DNA of 64,000 nucleotides from the NCBI GenBank assembly GCA_022841665.1, contig JALHRB010000006.1, positions 1 through 64,000 of the forward strand, written 5' to 3'. The DNA comes from Pseudolabrys sp. (GTDB lineage: Bacteria > Pseudomonadota > Alphaproteobacteria > Rhizobiales > Xanthobacteraceae). Shown here one piece after another: positions 26,908-35,593 of the stretch. The notes beneath the pieces are model-generated. The model worked only from the letters and a program-made list of their open reading frames with translations, searched no databases and was not told the origin of the DNA. Within the stretch, counting starts at the first letter, position 1; each line of letters starts with the position of its first letter. A program made the position numbers and the translations under genes.

Positions 26908-27765
26908 GTGACCGCCGCGCTGGTCGAACAGGCTCCCGCCAAGATCAACCTCAGCCTGCGCGTGGTCGGGCGGCGCGCCGACGGCTATCACGAGCTGGAA
27001 AGCCTGGTCGCCTTTGCAGGCATCGCCGACAAACTGACTCTCCAGCCCGGCGACGACGGCGGGCTCGACGTTCTGGGCCCCTTTGCCGGTGAATGCGGCG
27101 CTTCCGCCGACAATCTCGTGCTCAAGGCGGTCGCGGCCTTGCGCGCGCGCGTGCCGGGACTGAAGGCCGGCCGTTTCGTGCTGGAGAAGCATTTGCCGGT
27201 GGCGGCCGGCATCGGCGGCGGCTCGGCCGACGCGGCGGCGGCCTTGCGCCTGCTTGCGCGCTGCAACGGAATTTCATTGGACGATGCGCGGCTCGCGCAA
27301 GCGGCCTTGCAGGTGGGCGCCGATGTGCCGGTGTGCCTCGCTTCGCGCGCGCGCATGATGCGCGGCGTCGGCGAGCAACTGTCCGCGCCGGTCGCGCTGC
27401 CGCCGCTTCCGGCGGTGCTGGTCAATCCCGGCGTGCCGCTCGGCACGCGCGACGTGTTCGCGCGCTTCACGGTCAAGCACGACGTTGCGACCGGCGACAG
27501 CGTGCCGGCGGATTTCGAATCCCTGATCGGCTGGCTCGACCGGCGCGGCAACGACCTCACCGCCGCCGCCATCACCTGCGCGCCGGTCATCGCCGAGGTG
27601 CTGACGGCGCTGCGCGCCCTTACCGGCGTCCGGCTCGCCCGCATGTCGGGCTCGGGCGCGACTTGCTTTGCGCTGTTCGCCGCGCCGGCCGAGGCCGAAG
27701 CCGGCGCGCGCCGGCTCCAGGCGGCGCATAGGGGCTGGTGGATCGCCGCGACGGAATTGCGCTGA
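26908..27765 (+). CDS. ispE: 4-diphosphocytidyl-2-C-methyl-D-erythritol kinase
   Basis: IspE phosphorylates CDP-methylerythritol in the MEP isoprenoid pathway. The 285-residue GHMP kinase shows APAKINLSLRVVGRRADGYH at the N-terminus, the ATP loop VAAGIGGGSADAAAAL and the late MSGSGATCFALF motif. It starts at GTG with GGGGAGAGG upstream, provided by the repeat. The next isoprenoid gene in the window is the polyprenyl diphosphate synthase 1 kb downstream on the other strand. Confidence 0.95.
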   Translation: MTAALVEQAPAKINLSLRVVGRRADGYHELESLVAFAGIADKLTLQPGDDGGLDVLGPFAGECGASADNLVLKAVAALRARVPGLKAGRFVLEKHLPVAAGIGGGSADAAAALRLLARCNGISLDDARLAQAALQVGADVPVCLASRARMMRGVGEQLSAPVALPPLPAVLVNPGVPLGTRDVFARFTVKHDVATGDSVPADFESLIGWLDRRGNDLTAAAITCAPVIAEVLTALRALTGVRLARMSGSGATCFALFAAPAEAEAGARRLQAAHRGWWIAATELR

Positions 27766-27867
27766 CGGGTTGACGGCTGCAGCATCGCGAAATTGCCCGC
27801 TTTGTCTGGAATGGTTGTCAGGCCCGGAATTTGCCGCTAGGCAGCGGCGAACGCTTCGGAGAAAACC

Positions 27868-28143
27868 ATGAAGTACCTCTGGCTGTTCCTCGCCGCGCTA
27901 TTCCTCGCCGTCGCCGTGGACCCAGCGCTGGCCGCCAAAAAGAAGGCGCCGCCCCAGTGCGTGGACCGGCCTTACCAGTTCTCGTGGAGCTTCCTCTGGT
28001 CCGGCTCGGCGCCGCAGCCGAACTACTGCTCGCCGCCGGTCTACGAATACGGCCGCTTCATCGGGCAGGACCCCGATCCGAACATCCGCTTCCAGCTTCG
28101 GCGCGATCCGGCGACCGGCTACCCGATGGGCCAACTGAACTGA
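27868..28143 (+). CDS. Small exported protein of unknown function
   Basis: A 91-residue protein with a clear signal peptide (MKYLWLFLAALFLAVAV, cleavage near ALA-AKK) and a mature part of about 68 residues with two cysteines (QCVDR, NYCSPP) and many Pro, Tyr, Trp and Phe. The two cysteines could form a disulfide. GGAG lies before the ATG. No family is recognised. It is followed by the cysteine-rich repeat gene, but that gene has its own FixK-type box. Confidence 0.65.
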   Translation: MKYLWLFLAALFLAVAVDPALAAKKKAPPQCVDRPYQFSWSFLWSGSAPQPNYCSPPVYEYGRFIGQDPDPNIRFQLRRDPATGYPMGQLN

Positions 28144-28214
28144 GGCGGCGCGGCGCGCTCCGGCAACAGCTATTCCGCTGGGCAGTTTTGCAACTGAGCC
28201 GGTTCGCGCAGGGC

Positions 28215-28228
28215 TTGATTTGCATCAA
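28215..28228. promoter_or_regulatory. FixK/FNR-type box
   Basis: TTGATTTGCATCAA matches the FNR/FixK consensus TTGAT-N4-ATCAA at every defined position. Its centre is about 57 bases before the ATG of the cysteine-rich protein, leaving room for a class II-type promoter with a transcription start near 28263. It lies in an AT-richer stretch. The motif is seen; control by FixK or FnrN under low oxygen is inferred. Confidence 0.75.
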
Positions 28229-28278
28229 TAAGTTTTGTCTTTGTAGTTTTACAACCGTCTGCGCACGGAGCGCAGACG

Positions 28279-28755
28279 ATGAAAACCCTCGGACAATACG
28301 CATTTCTGCTTTTGGCGTCGCTCATCGTCTGCCTGGCGAGCGCGGGCGAAGCCGCCGCCCAAAAATGCCCGGCGGGCATGCAGCTTTGTCCCAAGGGCCG
28401 GTACGGCCCCGGCGCCTGCTACAAACCGACGAGCTACGACTGTTATCAGGGCGCGACCTGCGCAAAGAACATGCGCTTCTGCGCGCCTGGACGCTTCGGC
28501 AAAGGCGGCTGCCACACGCCGACGGGCGCGACGTGCCACGAAGGCGCAATGTGCATGACGCCGCTGGATTTCTGTGCGCCCGGCCGTTACGGCAAAGGCG
28601 CCTGCTACAATCGCAACACGGTTACATGTATCGAAGGGGCGGCCTGCCTGAAGCCGCTTGAATTCTGCGCGCCCGGCCCGAAAGGCCGCGGTCTCATGTG
28701 CTACAATCCAAATTCATATCGCTGCGACGGCGGCCGCATTGTCTACAGGCGATGA
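28279..28755 (+). CDS. Secreted cysteine-rich protein with about four tandem repeats
   Basis: A 158-residue protein with a signal peptide (cut near AAAQ-KCP, residue 28) and a mature part made of a roughly 31-residue unit repeated about four times: C-x2-G-A-x-C-x5-F-C-A-P-G-R-x-G-K-G-x-C-x7. The clearest copies start at CYQGATC, CHEGAMC and CIEGAAC; the first is partial. The mature chain has 16 cysteines, enough for eight disulfides. No known domain is recognised. GGAG precedes the ATG and a perfect FixK/FNR-type box lies upstream. Its position and disulfide richness point to a periplasmic or extracellular role. Confidence 0.8.
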   Translation: MKTLGQYAFLLLASLIVCLASAGEAAAQKCPAGMQLCPKGRYGPGACYKPTSYDCYQGATCAKNMRFCAPGRFGKGGCHTPTGATCHEGAMCMTPLDFCAPGRYGKGACYNRNTVTCIEGAACLKPLEFCAPGPKGRGLMCYNPNSYRCDGGRIVYRR

Positions 28756-28764
28756 TGCGCGCGC

Positions 28765-29775
28765 TCAGTGCGCGCGCGCGATGCAGAAGTCGACCGCCTC
28801 TTCCAGCGCCTGCTTGATCGGTGAATCCGGCGCCAGCGCCAGCGCGTCCTTGGCGATCGCGCCGTAGTGGCGGGCGCGGCCGACCGTGTCCTCGATGGCA
28901 TGGTGCTTGGCCATCAGCGCCAGCGCGGTGTCGAGGTCGCCGTCCTCGATCTTGCCCTCGGCCAGCGTGCGGTTCCAGAACGCGCGCTCGCTCTCGGTGC
29001 CGCGTCTGAACGACAGCACCACGGGCAGCGTGATCTTGCCTTCGCGGAAATCGTCGCCGACGTTCTTGCCGAGCTTGGCCGACTTTCCGCCGTAGTCGAG
29101 CGCGTCGTCGATGAGCTGGAAGGCGATGCCGAGGTTCATGCCGAAGGAGCGGCAGGCTGCCTGCTCGGCTTTCTCCTTGGCCGCCAGCGCCGGCCCCACT
29201 TCGCAGGCAGCCGCGAATAGCTCGGCGGTCTTGGCGCGGATCACCGCGAGGTATTCGTCCTCGTTGGTGGCGGTGTTGTTGGCGGTGCCGAGCTGCATCA
29301 CCTCGCCCTCGGCGATCACCGCGGCGGCCGACGACAGGATATCGAGCGCGTGCAGATTGCCGACCTCGACCATCATCTTGAAGGCTTGGCCGAGCAGGAA
29401 GTCGCCGACCAGCACGCTCGCCTCGTTGCCCCAGAGCATGCGGGCGGCGAGCTTGCCGCGGCGCATGTCGCTTTCGTCCACGACGTCGTCGTGCAGCAGC
29501 GTCGCCGTGTGCATGAACTCGACCGCGGCGGCGAGCTTGATGTGGCCGTCGCCGGAATAGCCGGCGAGCCGGCCCATGGCCAGCGTCAGCATCGGGCGCA
29601 GGCGTTTGCCGCCGGACGAGATCAGGTGGTTGGCGACCTCCGGGATCATGGTCACCTCGGAGCCGGTGCGGGCAAGGATCGTCGTGTTGACGCGCTCCAT
29701 GTCCGCCGCCACCAGGTCGACGAGCCGGTTGAGCGAGGCGGGGCGGGGACTCTCGAAAGGAACGACGACGGCCAA
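28765..29775 (-). CDS. Polyprenyl (octaprenyl/decaprenyl) diphosphate synthase
   Basis: A 336-residue all-trans prenyltransferase making the side chain of ubiquinone. The first Asp-rich motif is LLHDDVVDESDMRRGK and the second is FQLIDDALDYGG. LISSGGKRLRPMLTL is the isopentenyl diphosphate-binding region. It starts at a TTG with GGGAG eight bases upstream and is divergent from the glycosyltransferase gene. The chain length is not readable with certainty. Confidence 0.93.
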   Translation of the reverse strand: MAVVVPFESPRPASLNRLVDLVAADMERVNTTILARTGSEVTMIPEVANHLISSGGKRLRPMLTLAMGRLAGYSGDGHIKLAAAVEFMHTATLLHDDVVDESDMRRGKLAARMLWGNEASVLVGDFLLGQAFKMMVEVGNLHALDILSSAAAVIAEGEVMQLGTANNTATNEDEYLAVIRAKTAELFAAACEVGPALAAKEKAEQAACRSFGMNLGIAFQLIDDALDYGGKSAKLGKNVGDDFREGKITLPVVLSFRRGTESERAFWNRTLAEGKIEDGDLDTALALMAKHHAIEDTVGRARHYGAIAKDALALAPDSPIKQALEEAVDFCIARAH

Positions 29776-29894
29776 AGTCTGAACTCCCGGTCTTGGACGT
29801 TTGAGCGAGCATAGAAACGCTGTGTTAACGCGGCAAGTGCGTTACATTGCCGTAGATTTGCGGTGCCAGAGGACCGTTGGGCAAGGGGGATCGG

Positions 29895-30875
29895 GTGGCG
29901 GAACAGGCTTCGATTTCAGCGCGCCAGACGGACGATTTCAGCGCCTACAGGATCGCGATACTCGTACCCTGCTACAATGAGGAGGTAGCAGTCGCAAAGG
30001 TTGTGCGGGATTTCCAGGCCGCGCTGCCGGAGGCGAAGGTCTATGTCTTCGACAACAATTCCACCGACGGCACCGCCGCCGCCGCCCGCGCCGCCGGCGC
30101 CGAGGTGGTGCACGAGAGCCATCAGGGCAAAGGCTATGTCGTGCGCCGCATGTTCAGCGACGTGGAAGCCGACATCTACGTGCTGGTCGACGGCGACGCG
30201 ACCTACGATGCGCCGAGCGCGCGCAAGCTGGTGGCGCGCCTGATCGGCGACAAGCTCGACATGGTGGTGGGCAGCCGCGTCGACCAGGAGGCCGCCGCCT
30301 ATCGCGCCGGCCACCGCACCGGCAACCTTTTGCTCACGCGCTTTGTTGCCACGGTGTTCGGCCCCACCTTCAAGGACATGCTGTCGGGCTACCGCGTTTT
30401 CTCGCGCCGCTTCGTGAAGTCATTCCCGGTGCTGTCCGGCGGTTTCGAGATCGAAACCGAATTGACCATCCATGCGCTCGAACTCGGGCTGGCGGCGGCT
30501 GAGATCGAGACGCCCTATTACGCGCGGCCGGAAGGCTCGGCCTCCAAGCTCAACACCTGGCGCGACGGCTTCCGCATCCTCACGATGATCTTCGCGCTTT
30601 ACCGCGCCGAGCGGCCGCTCGCCTTCTTCGGCATGATTGGCGCGGCCCTGGCCCTCGTCTCGATCGGGCTGGCGGTGCCGATCGTCATCACCTTCCTGGA
30701 GACGCATACGGTGCCGCGGCTGCCGACCGCCGTGCTGTCGACCGGGTTGATGCTGATGGCCTTTCTGTCGTTCTCGGTCGGGCTCGTGCTCGACACCGTG
30801 ACGCGCGGCCGCCGCGAGATGAAGCTGCTCGCTTACCTGGCGCTGCGCGCGCCGGGCGAGGAACGCCGGAGATAA
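29895..30875 (+). CDS. Family 2 glycosyltransferase with two C-terminal membrane helices
   Basis: A 326-residue DPM/GtrB-like enzyme that probably moves a sugar from a nucleotide donor to a polyprenyl phosphate. The GT-A part has LVPCYNEEVAVAKVVRDFQ, VFDNNSTDGTAAAA and the donor-binding VLVDGDATYDAPS. Two hydrophobic segments (about 250-275 and 285-310) end it. The GTG at 29895 is chosen for its AGGGGG site over an upstream TTG. It is followed two bases later by the DUF2007 gene. Confidence 0.87.
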   Translation: MAEQASISARQTDDFSAYRIAILVPCYNEEVAVAKVVRDFQAALPEAKVYVFDNNSTDGTAAAARAAGAEVVHESHQGKGYVVRRMFSDVEADIYVLVDGDATYDAPSARKLVARLIGDKLDMVVGSRVDQEAAAYRAGHRTGNLLLTRFVATVFGPTFKDMLSGYRVFSRRFVKSFPVLSGGFEIETELTIHALELGLAAAEIETPYYARPEGSASKLNTWRDGFRILTMIFALYRAERPLAFFGMIGAALALVSIGLAVPIVITFLETHTVPRLPTAVLSTGLMLMAFLSFSVGLVLDTVTRGRREMKLLAYLALRAPGEERRR

Positions 30876-30877
30876 TC

Positions 30878-31108
30878 TTGCGCGAGATCCTGCGTACCAA
30901 CGACGCCGTGCTGGTCTCCGCCATCGGCGCGCTGCTCGACGGCGCGCATATCCGTCACGTCGTGCTCGACCAGAACATGAGCGTGCTGGAAGGCTCGCTC
31001 GGCATCCTGCCGCGCCGTCTGCTGGTCGCCGACGAGGACGAGGCGGCCGCCCGCCGCCTGCTCACCGAGGCTGGCCTCGGGCACGAGCTGCGCCCCGATG
31101 GGCGCTGA
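30878..31108 (+). CDS. DUF2007 domain protein
   Basis: A 76-residue small protein with the DUF2007 fold (REILRTNDAVLVSAIGALLD, then ILPRRLLVADEDEAAAR). It starts at a TTG with GGAG eight bases upstream. Its stop overlaps the start of the methyltransferase gene by 11 bases, so the two are translationally linked. The family is called putative signal transducing protein but no function is established. Confidence 0.85.
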   Translation: MREILRTNDAVLVSAIGALLDGAHIRHVVLDQNMSVLEGSLGILPRRLLVADEDEAAARRLLTEAGLGHELRPDGR

Positions 31109-31844
31109 GATCGACACCACGGAAGACGGCGTGCTCGGCGGCCGCTTGCGGCTGCGCCAGCCCAAACGCGGCCACCGCGTCGGCCATGACGCCATCCTGC
31201 TGGCGGCGGCGGTAGACGCGCAGGCTGGCGAGCGTGCGGTCGATCTGGGCGCCGGCGTCGGCGGGGCAGGGCTCGCGCTGGCGGCGCGGGTGGCGGGCCT
31301 GTCGGTGACCTTGGTGGAGATCGACGCAGGCCTGTGCGCGCTCGCGGCGGAGAATGCGCGCCGCAACGGGCTGGCGGAGCGGGTGAGCGTGGTCGGCGCC
31401 GACGCCGAAGAGCTCGGCGGGCTTAAGCTTGGCACTTACGACCGCGTGCTGATGAACCCGCCGTTCAACGATCCACAGCGCCAGCAAGTCTCGCCGGACC
31501 CGTCGCGCCGCCTGGCTCATACCGCAAGGCCGGGCCTGCTGGCGCGGTGGGCGCAGAGCGCCGCGCGGCTGCTGAAGCCGCAGGGCGTGCTGACGCTGAT
31601 CTGGCGCGCGGACGGCTTGGCGGAAGTGCGGGCGGCGCTGGCGGCAGACTTCGGCGCGTTGCGCGTGCTGCCGGTCCTGCCGCGGCCGGGCGCGCCGGCG
31701 ATTCGCGTGATCGTGCGGGCGGTGAAGGGCGGGCGGGAGCCTCAGGCGGCGCTTCCCGGTCTGGCGCTCAACGATGCTGCCAACACGCCCTCCGCCGAGG
31801 CGGAGGCGGTACTGCGCGGCGGCGAGGCTCTGCGCCTGATTTGA
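31098..31844 (+). CDS. SAM-dependent methyltransferase, TrmN6-like
   Basis: A 248-residue Rossmann-fold methyltransferase. It has the substrate-binding NPPF motif (VLMNPPFNDPQ) of N6-adenine methyltransferases and the early RQPKRGHRVGHDAILLAAAV with AVDLGAGVGGAGLALA as SAM loop, as in tRNA1(Val) A37 N6-methyltransferase (TrmN6/YfiC). It overlaps the DUF2007 gene by 11 bases. tRNA is the likely substrate but this is inferred from the family. Confidence 0.88.
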   Translation: MGAEIDTTEDGVLGGRLRLRQPKRGHRVGHDAILLAAAVDAQAGERAVDLGAGVGGAGLALAARVAGLSVTLVEIDAGLCALAAENARRNGLAERVSVVGADAEELGGLKLGTYDRVLMNPPFNDPQRQQVSPDPSRRLAHTARPGLLARWAQSAARLLKPQGVLTLIWRADGLAEVRAALAADFGALRVLPVLPRPGAPAIRVIVRAVKGGREPQAALPGLALNDAANTPSAEAEAVLRGGEALRLI

Positions 31845-31874
31845 GGGTGCGAGCCGCCGCCGGCGGCAATCCGC

Positions 31875-32021
31875 CTAGGTTCTGCGCCGGACCGGCACGA
31901 ATTGACGCCAGCGCCGCAGCGCCAGCTGCCGCCGCATGCGCGCGAGCTTCTGGGTGTCGAACGTCGAAAGGCCAATAATGGCGCCGATCAGAATGAACAG
32001 GATGGTGAGCTTGGGATCCAT
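31875..32021 (-). CDS. Small membrane protein
   Basis: A 48-residue protein: one hydrophobic helix near the N-terminus (KLTILFILIGAIIGLSTF) followed by an Arg-rich tail (RRQLALRRWRQFVPVRRR). GAGGCGG precedes the ATG. The upstream part of the same frame has no good start. It converges with the methyltransferase gene. No family is recognised; the layout is that of a small inner membrane protein with positive cytoplasmic tail. Confidence 0.6.
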   Translation of the reverse strand: MDPKLTILFILIGAIIGLSTFDTQKLARMRRQLALRRWRQFVPVRRRT

Positions 32022-32223
32022 CAGTCCGCCTCGTCTTGCCGCCACGACGCCGTGGCAGATAGTGCATCGCAAAAACCATTCCAAGGTTAACAAAGTGGCA
32101 ATTGTGGCCACTATCTGCTCACATCGGCGTGAGGTCGGGTGCACTGCGGCAATCCGCCGTCAGGGCCTTCCGCCGCCTGCCGGCGGCTTTGACTTAATGC
32201 GCGAGGCGCGCCTAAGTGCCGGC

Positions 32224-33117
32224 ATGGCGAGCAGACCAGCTATGACCATCCCCGAGATGCTGTTGCAGGCGGTGCAGTGGGTGCTGCCGGCGCGGTTTCG
32301 TGCCGATATCCCGGTTGTGCCGGTGGTGCGGCTGGCCGGGACCATCGGCGTCGCTACCCCGCTGCGGCCGGGGCTCATGCTGGCGAGCCTGGCGCGCACG
32401 CTGGAGCGCGCCTTTTCGGTGCGCGGCGCGCGCGCCGTGGCGCTGATCGTCAACTCGCCCGGCGGCTCGCCGTCGCAGTCGCATTTGATCTTCACCCGCA
32501 TCCGCGCGCTCGCGGCCGAGAAGAAGCTGCCGGTCATCGCCTTCATCGAGGATGTCGGCGCCTCTGGCGGCTACATGCTGGCCTGCGCGGCCGACGAGAT
32601 CGTCTGCGACCAGTATTCCATCGTCGGCTCCATCGGCGTGGTCGGCGGCAGCTTCGGCTTCGTCGAGCTGATGGAGAAGCTCGGCGTCGAGCGCCGCGTC
32701 TACGCCTCCGGCGAGCGCAAGGTGATGCTCGATCCGTTCCAGCCGGAGAAGCCGGAGGACGTGAAGCGCATTCATGCCATCCAGAAGGACATCCACGAGC
32801 ACTTCATCGCGCTGGTGAAGGCGCGGCGCGGCGCAAAGCTGAAAGGCGCCGACAAGACGCTGTTCTCGGGCGAGTTCTGGACCGCCGACAAGGCCATCGA
32901 ACTGGGCCTGGCCGACCGTGTCGGCGACCTGCGCTCGACCTTGCGCGAGCGCTACGGCGACAAGGTGCGCACGCCGCTGATCGAGGCCGAGCGCAGCTTC
33001 CTCGGCCGCAAGCTGTCGGGTGTCGGGATGGAGCGCCTGCTGGCCCAGCCGGGATTGGCCGACGATCTCGTCTCCGCGCTGGAAACGCGCGCGCTTTGGT
33101 CGCGCTACGGGCTGTGA
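32224..33117 (+). CDS. S49 family serine peptidase (SppA/SohB-like)
   Basis: A 297-residue protease of the ClpP/crotonase fold with a Ser-Lys dyad. The nucleophile region is DVGASGGYMLACAADEIV, and the likely general-base lysine lies in SGERKVMLDPF. IVNSPGGSPSQSH is the typical first motif. It has no strong membrane helix, unlike SppA, and the first 25 residues are only mildly hydrophobic. ATGs at 32224 and 32242 are both possible; 32224 is used. Members cleave membrane-derived peptides. Confidence 0.88.
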   Translation: MASRPAMTIPEMLLQAVQWVLPARFRADIPVVPVVRLAGTIGVATPLRPGLMLASLARTLERAFSVRGARAVALIVNSPGGSPSQSHLIFTRIRALAAEKKLPVIAFIEDVGASGGYMLACAADEIVCDQYSIVGSIGVVGGSFGFVELMEKLGVERRVYASGERKVMLDPFQPEKPEDVKRIHAIQKDIHEHFIALVKARRGAKLKGADKTLFSGEFWTADKAIELGLADRVGDLRSTLRERYGDKVRTPLIEAERSFLGRKLSGVGMERLLAQPGLADDLVSALETRALWSRYGL

Positions 33118-33128
33118 GTCTCACGTCC

Positions 33129-33235
33129 GTCATTCCGGGACGCGCCGGATGGCGCGGACCCGGAATCCAGAGGACAATTCCGGCCTAGCTGCTGGATTCC
33201 GGGTTCGCTCGCTTACGCTCGCGCCCCGGAATGAC
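33129..33235. repeat. Intergenic palindromic repeat, family A, copy 2
   Basis: Begins GTCATTCCGGGACGCGCC and ends GCGCCCCGGAATGAC, with ACCCGGAATCCAG and CTGGATTCCGGGTT inside, as in the other family A copies. It lies between the S49 peptidase gene and a small membrane protein gene. Confidence 0.8.
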
Positions 33236-33300
33236 AGAGGCCGCGAAATTGCCGCGATTGGCCGCGATCCTCATCGTTCAGCGCTGACAAGGAGCCCGTC

Positions 33301-33504
33301 ATGCCGGCTTTTCTACTCTCACCTCTGGTGAAATGGTCCCTGGTCGCCGTCGGCGGCGCCATGGCCGTGCACTGGGTGGTCAAGGAAGTGCGGCGCGTGA
33401 ACGAGGAGCTCGACGCGCGGCGCGCGCGCGCCCGCATCCGCGACCAGGAGCGGCGGCCGATGCTGCGGCGCGATCCCGCGACCGGCGAATACCGGCCCGG
33501 CTGA
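33301..33504 (+). CDS. Small membrane-anchored protein
   Basis: A 67-residue protein with one N-terminal hydrophobic helix (SPLVKWSLVAVGGAMAVHWV) and a charged, Arg-rich tail (EELDARRARARIRDQERRP). AAGGAG lies before the ATG at a good distance. The tail could form a short coiled coil. It looks conserved in form (RRDPATGEYRP ending) but no family name is known to me. Confidence 0.68.
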   Translation: MPAFLLSPLVKWSLVAVGGAMAVHWVVKEVRRVNEELDARRARARIRDQERRPMLRRDPATGEYRPG

Positions 33505-33538
33505 TTTTAGGTTTTCCGGAAGGCCTGCGTTAACGCGA

Positions 33539-33622
33539 TCAGACCCGCTGATTGTGCGAGGTCATCATGGGGCCGAGAAAAAGCGCCATCAGCGCCAGCC
33601 CGATCAGTTGGAAAGTCAACAT
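33539..33622 (-). CDS. 27-residue membrane micro-protein
   Basis: A very short frame, MLTFQLIGLALMALFLGPMM plus seven residues ending NQRV, preceded by a strong GGAGG at the right distance from the ATG. The product is a single hydrophobic helix with a short polar tail. Its size makes the call tentative, but the ribosome site and the membrane-helix composition are better than expected by chance. It is antisense to nothing and fills the gap before glyQ. Confidence 0.45.
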   Translation of the reverse strand: MLTFQLIGLALMALFLGPMMTSHNQRV

Positions 33623-33777
33623 TGTCGTCCTCCGTGAGCACCAGGCCGTTTCTTCTTGTTGGTCGTCACGGTAGCGCTTCAGGTTCAATTTCCCGTAAAC
33701 GGTTCCCGGCTTGACCCCCTGGGGGGCCCGGAATAGGTTCCCGATCCATTCCCGTGCTTAAGAATCCGTATTCTCCG

Positions 33778-34743
33778 ATGGCTGAAGCCAATCTTCTTGC
33801 CAGTGACCGTTCGCGTCGGGACAACCTTGACCCGTCGCGATCGTTCCAGGGCCTCATTCTGGCGTTGCAGCAGTACTGGGCCGATTGGGGCTGCGTGATA
33901 TTGCAGCCCTATGACATGGAGGTGGGCGCGGGCACCTTCCATCCGGCCACCACCTTGCGCGCGCTCGGGCCCAAGCCCTGGAACGCCGCTTACGTGCAGC
34001 CCTCGCGCCGGCCGAAGGACGGCCGCTACGGCGAGAACCCGAACCGGCTGCAGCACTACTACCAATTCCAGGTGATCCTGAAGCCGTCGCCGCCCGACAT
34101 CCAAGAGCTCTATCTCGACTCGCTCAAGGCGATCGGCATCGACAGCGCGCTGCACGACATCCGCTTTGTCGAGGACGACTGGGAAAGCCCGACGCTCGGC
34201 GCCTGGGGGCTCGGCTGGGAGTGCTGGTGCGACGGCATGGAAGTGTCGCAGTTCACCTACTTCCAGCAGGTCGCCGGCTTCGAATGCGCGCCGGTCGCGG
34301 GCGAGCTCACTTACGGGCTGGAGCGGCTGGCGATGTACGTGCAGGGCGTCGACCGCGTCTACGACCTCAACTTCAACGGCCGCGACGACGACAAGAAGGT
34401 CACCTACGGCGACGTATTCCTGCAGGCCGAGCGCGAATATTCGCGGCACAATTTCGAAGTGGCCGACACCGCCATGCTGTTCGAGCAGTTCAAGATGGCG
34501 GAGGCCGCCTGCCAGAAATATCTGGCCGCCGGCTGGCAAGAAAAGGATGCCGGAAAGAAAGAACGCCACCTGATGGCGCTGCCGGCTTACGACCAGTGCA
34601 TCAAGGCGTCGCACGTGTTCAACTTGCTCGACGCGCGCGGCGTGATCTCGGTCACCGAGCGGCAGAGCTATATCCTGCGCGTGCGCGAACTGGCGAAAGC
34701 CTGCGGCGAAGCCTGGCTCGCCACCGAAGGCGGCGGACAATGA
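33778..34743 (+). CDS. glyQ: Glycyl-tRNA synthetase alpha subunit
   Basis: The catalytic alpha chain of the alpha2-beta2 glycyl-tRNA synthetase. The 321-residue protein has [39 protein letters not shown] and [17 protein letters not shown], all standard motifs. It carries an extra 20 or so residues before the usual N-terminus; a GTG at 33754 would add eight more. The beta subunit follows after two inserted genes. Its stop overlaps the next start (ATGA). Confidence 0.96.
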   Translation: MAEANLLASDRSRRDNLDPSRSFQGLILALQQYWADWGCVILQPYDMEVGAGTFHPATTLRALGPKPWNAAYVQPSRRPKDGRYGENPNRLQHYYQFQVILKPSPPDIQELYLDSLKAIGIDSALHDIRFVEDDWESPTLGAWGLGWECWCDGMEVSQFTYFQQVAGFECAPVAGELTYGLERLAMYVQGVDRVYDLNFNGRDDDKKVTYGDVFLQAEREYSRHNFEVADTAMLFEQFKMAEAACQKYLAAGWQEKDAGKKERHLMALPAYDQCIKASHVFNLLDARGVISVTERQSYILRVRELAKACGEAWLATEGGGQ

Positions 34744-35336
34744 GCGAAGCGAAGACCCTGCTGCAGATGGCCGGTGCGAAGCCGTCGCCAGCGAAATTAT
34801 CTGACGCAGTCGTCGTCATCATCGACGCGCAGAACGAATATGTCTCGGGCAAGCTTCCGCTCGCCGGCGTCGACGCGGCGCTGGCGCGCATCGCCGATCT
34901 GCTGGCCGCGGCGCGCGCCGCCGGCGCGCCGATCATTCATGTCGCGCAGCGCGGCCGGCCCGGCGGATTGTTCGATCCCGATGGCGAGACGTTCAAGTTT
35001 GCCGCGCCGGCCGCGCCGCAAGCGGGCGAAGCGGTGGTGGAAAAACCGCTGCCCAACGCCTTCGCCAAGACCGATCTCGACGCGAAATTGCAGGCCACCG
35101 GCCGCAAAACGCTCGTGATCGCCGGCTTTATGACGCATATGTGCGTGAGTGCGACGACGCGCTCGGCACTCGACCACGGATATACCGTAACAGTCGCGGC
35201 CGACGCCGCCGCCACGCGCGCTCTGCCCGATCCGCTTGGCGGCGCCGATCTGCCGGCCGAAAACATCCACCGGACCGCGCTGGCCGAACTGGCCGATCGT
35301 TTCGCCACGGTCGCGCGCGTTGCGGATATCAAATAG
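34740..35336 (+). CDS. Cysteine hydrolase, isochorismatase family
   Basis: A 198-residue hydrolase whose triad is visible: Asp in [13 protein letters not shown], Lys in [13 protein letters not shown] and Cys in [17 protein letters not shown]. Members hydrolyse amides or isochorismate; the substrate here is unknown (a nicotinamidase-like amide is possible). It overlaps glyQ by four bases (ATGA), so it is translationally coupled to the synthetase, and precedes a CDGSH protein gene and glyS. Confidence 0.87.
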   Translation: MSEAKTLLQMAGAKPSPAKLSDAVVVIIDAQNEYVSGKLPLAGVDAALARIADLLAAARAAGAPIIHVAQRGRPGGLFDPDGETFKFAAPAAPQAGEAVVEKPLPNAFAKTDLDAKLQATGRKTLVIAGFMTHMCVSATTRSALDHGYTVTVAADAAATRALPDPLGGADLPAENIHRTALAELADRFATVARVADIK

Positions 35337-35350
35337 GCGAGGGCCGCGCG

Positions 35351-35590
35351 ATGAGCGATACTGAAATTGGCGGACGCGAGCCGATCACCGTCGAAGTGGT
35401 CGCCGGCGAAACCTATTGGTGGTGCCGCTGCGGCCGCTCGCAGACGCAGCCGTTCTGCGACGGCTCGCATGCGGTGACGGACTTCCAGCCCTTGGAATGG
35501 ACCGCCAAGCGCTCCGGCAAGCGCAGCTTCTGCACCTGCAAGCGCACCAAGACGCCGCCGTTCTGCGACAACAGCCACTTGAAGCTTTAG
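35351..35590 (+). CDS. CDGSH iron-sulfur domain protein with two cluster motifs
   Basis: A 79-residue protein with two tandem CDGSH-type motifs. The first is WCRCGRSQTQPFCDGSH (full C-x-C...CDGSH), the second is FCTCKRTKTPPFCDNSH with Asn for Gly, still C-x-C...C-D-x-S-H. Each would bind a 2Fe-2S cluster through three cysteines and one histidine, as in mitoNEET. Redox or iron-sulfur transfer is the usual suggestion for the family. It lies between the cysteine hydrolase and glyS. Confidence 0.88.
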   Translation: MSDTEIGGREPITVEVVAGETYWWCRCGRSQTQPFCDGSHAVTDFQPLEWTAKRSGKRSFCTCKRTKTPPFCDNSHLKL

Positions 35591-35593
35591 CCC

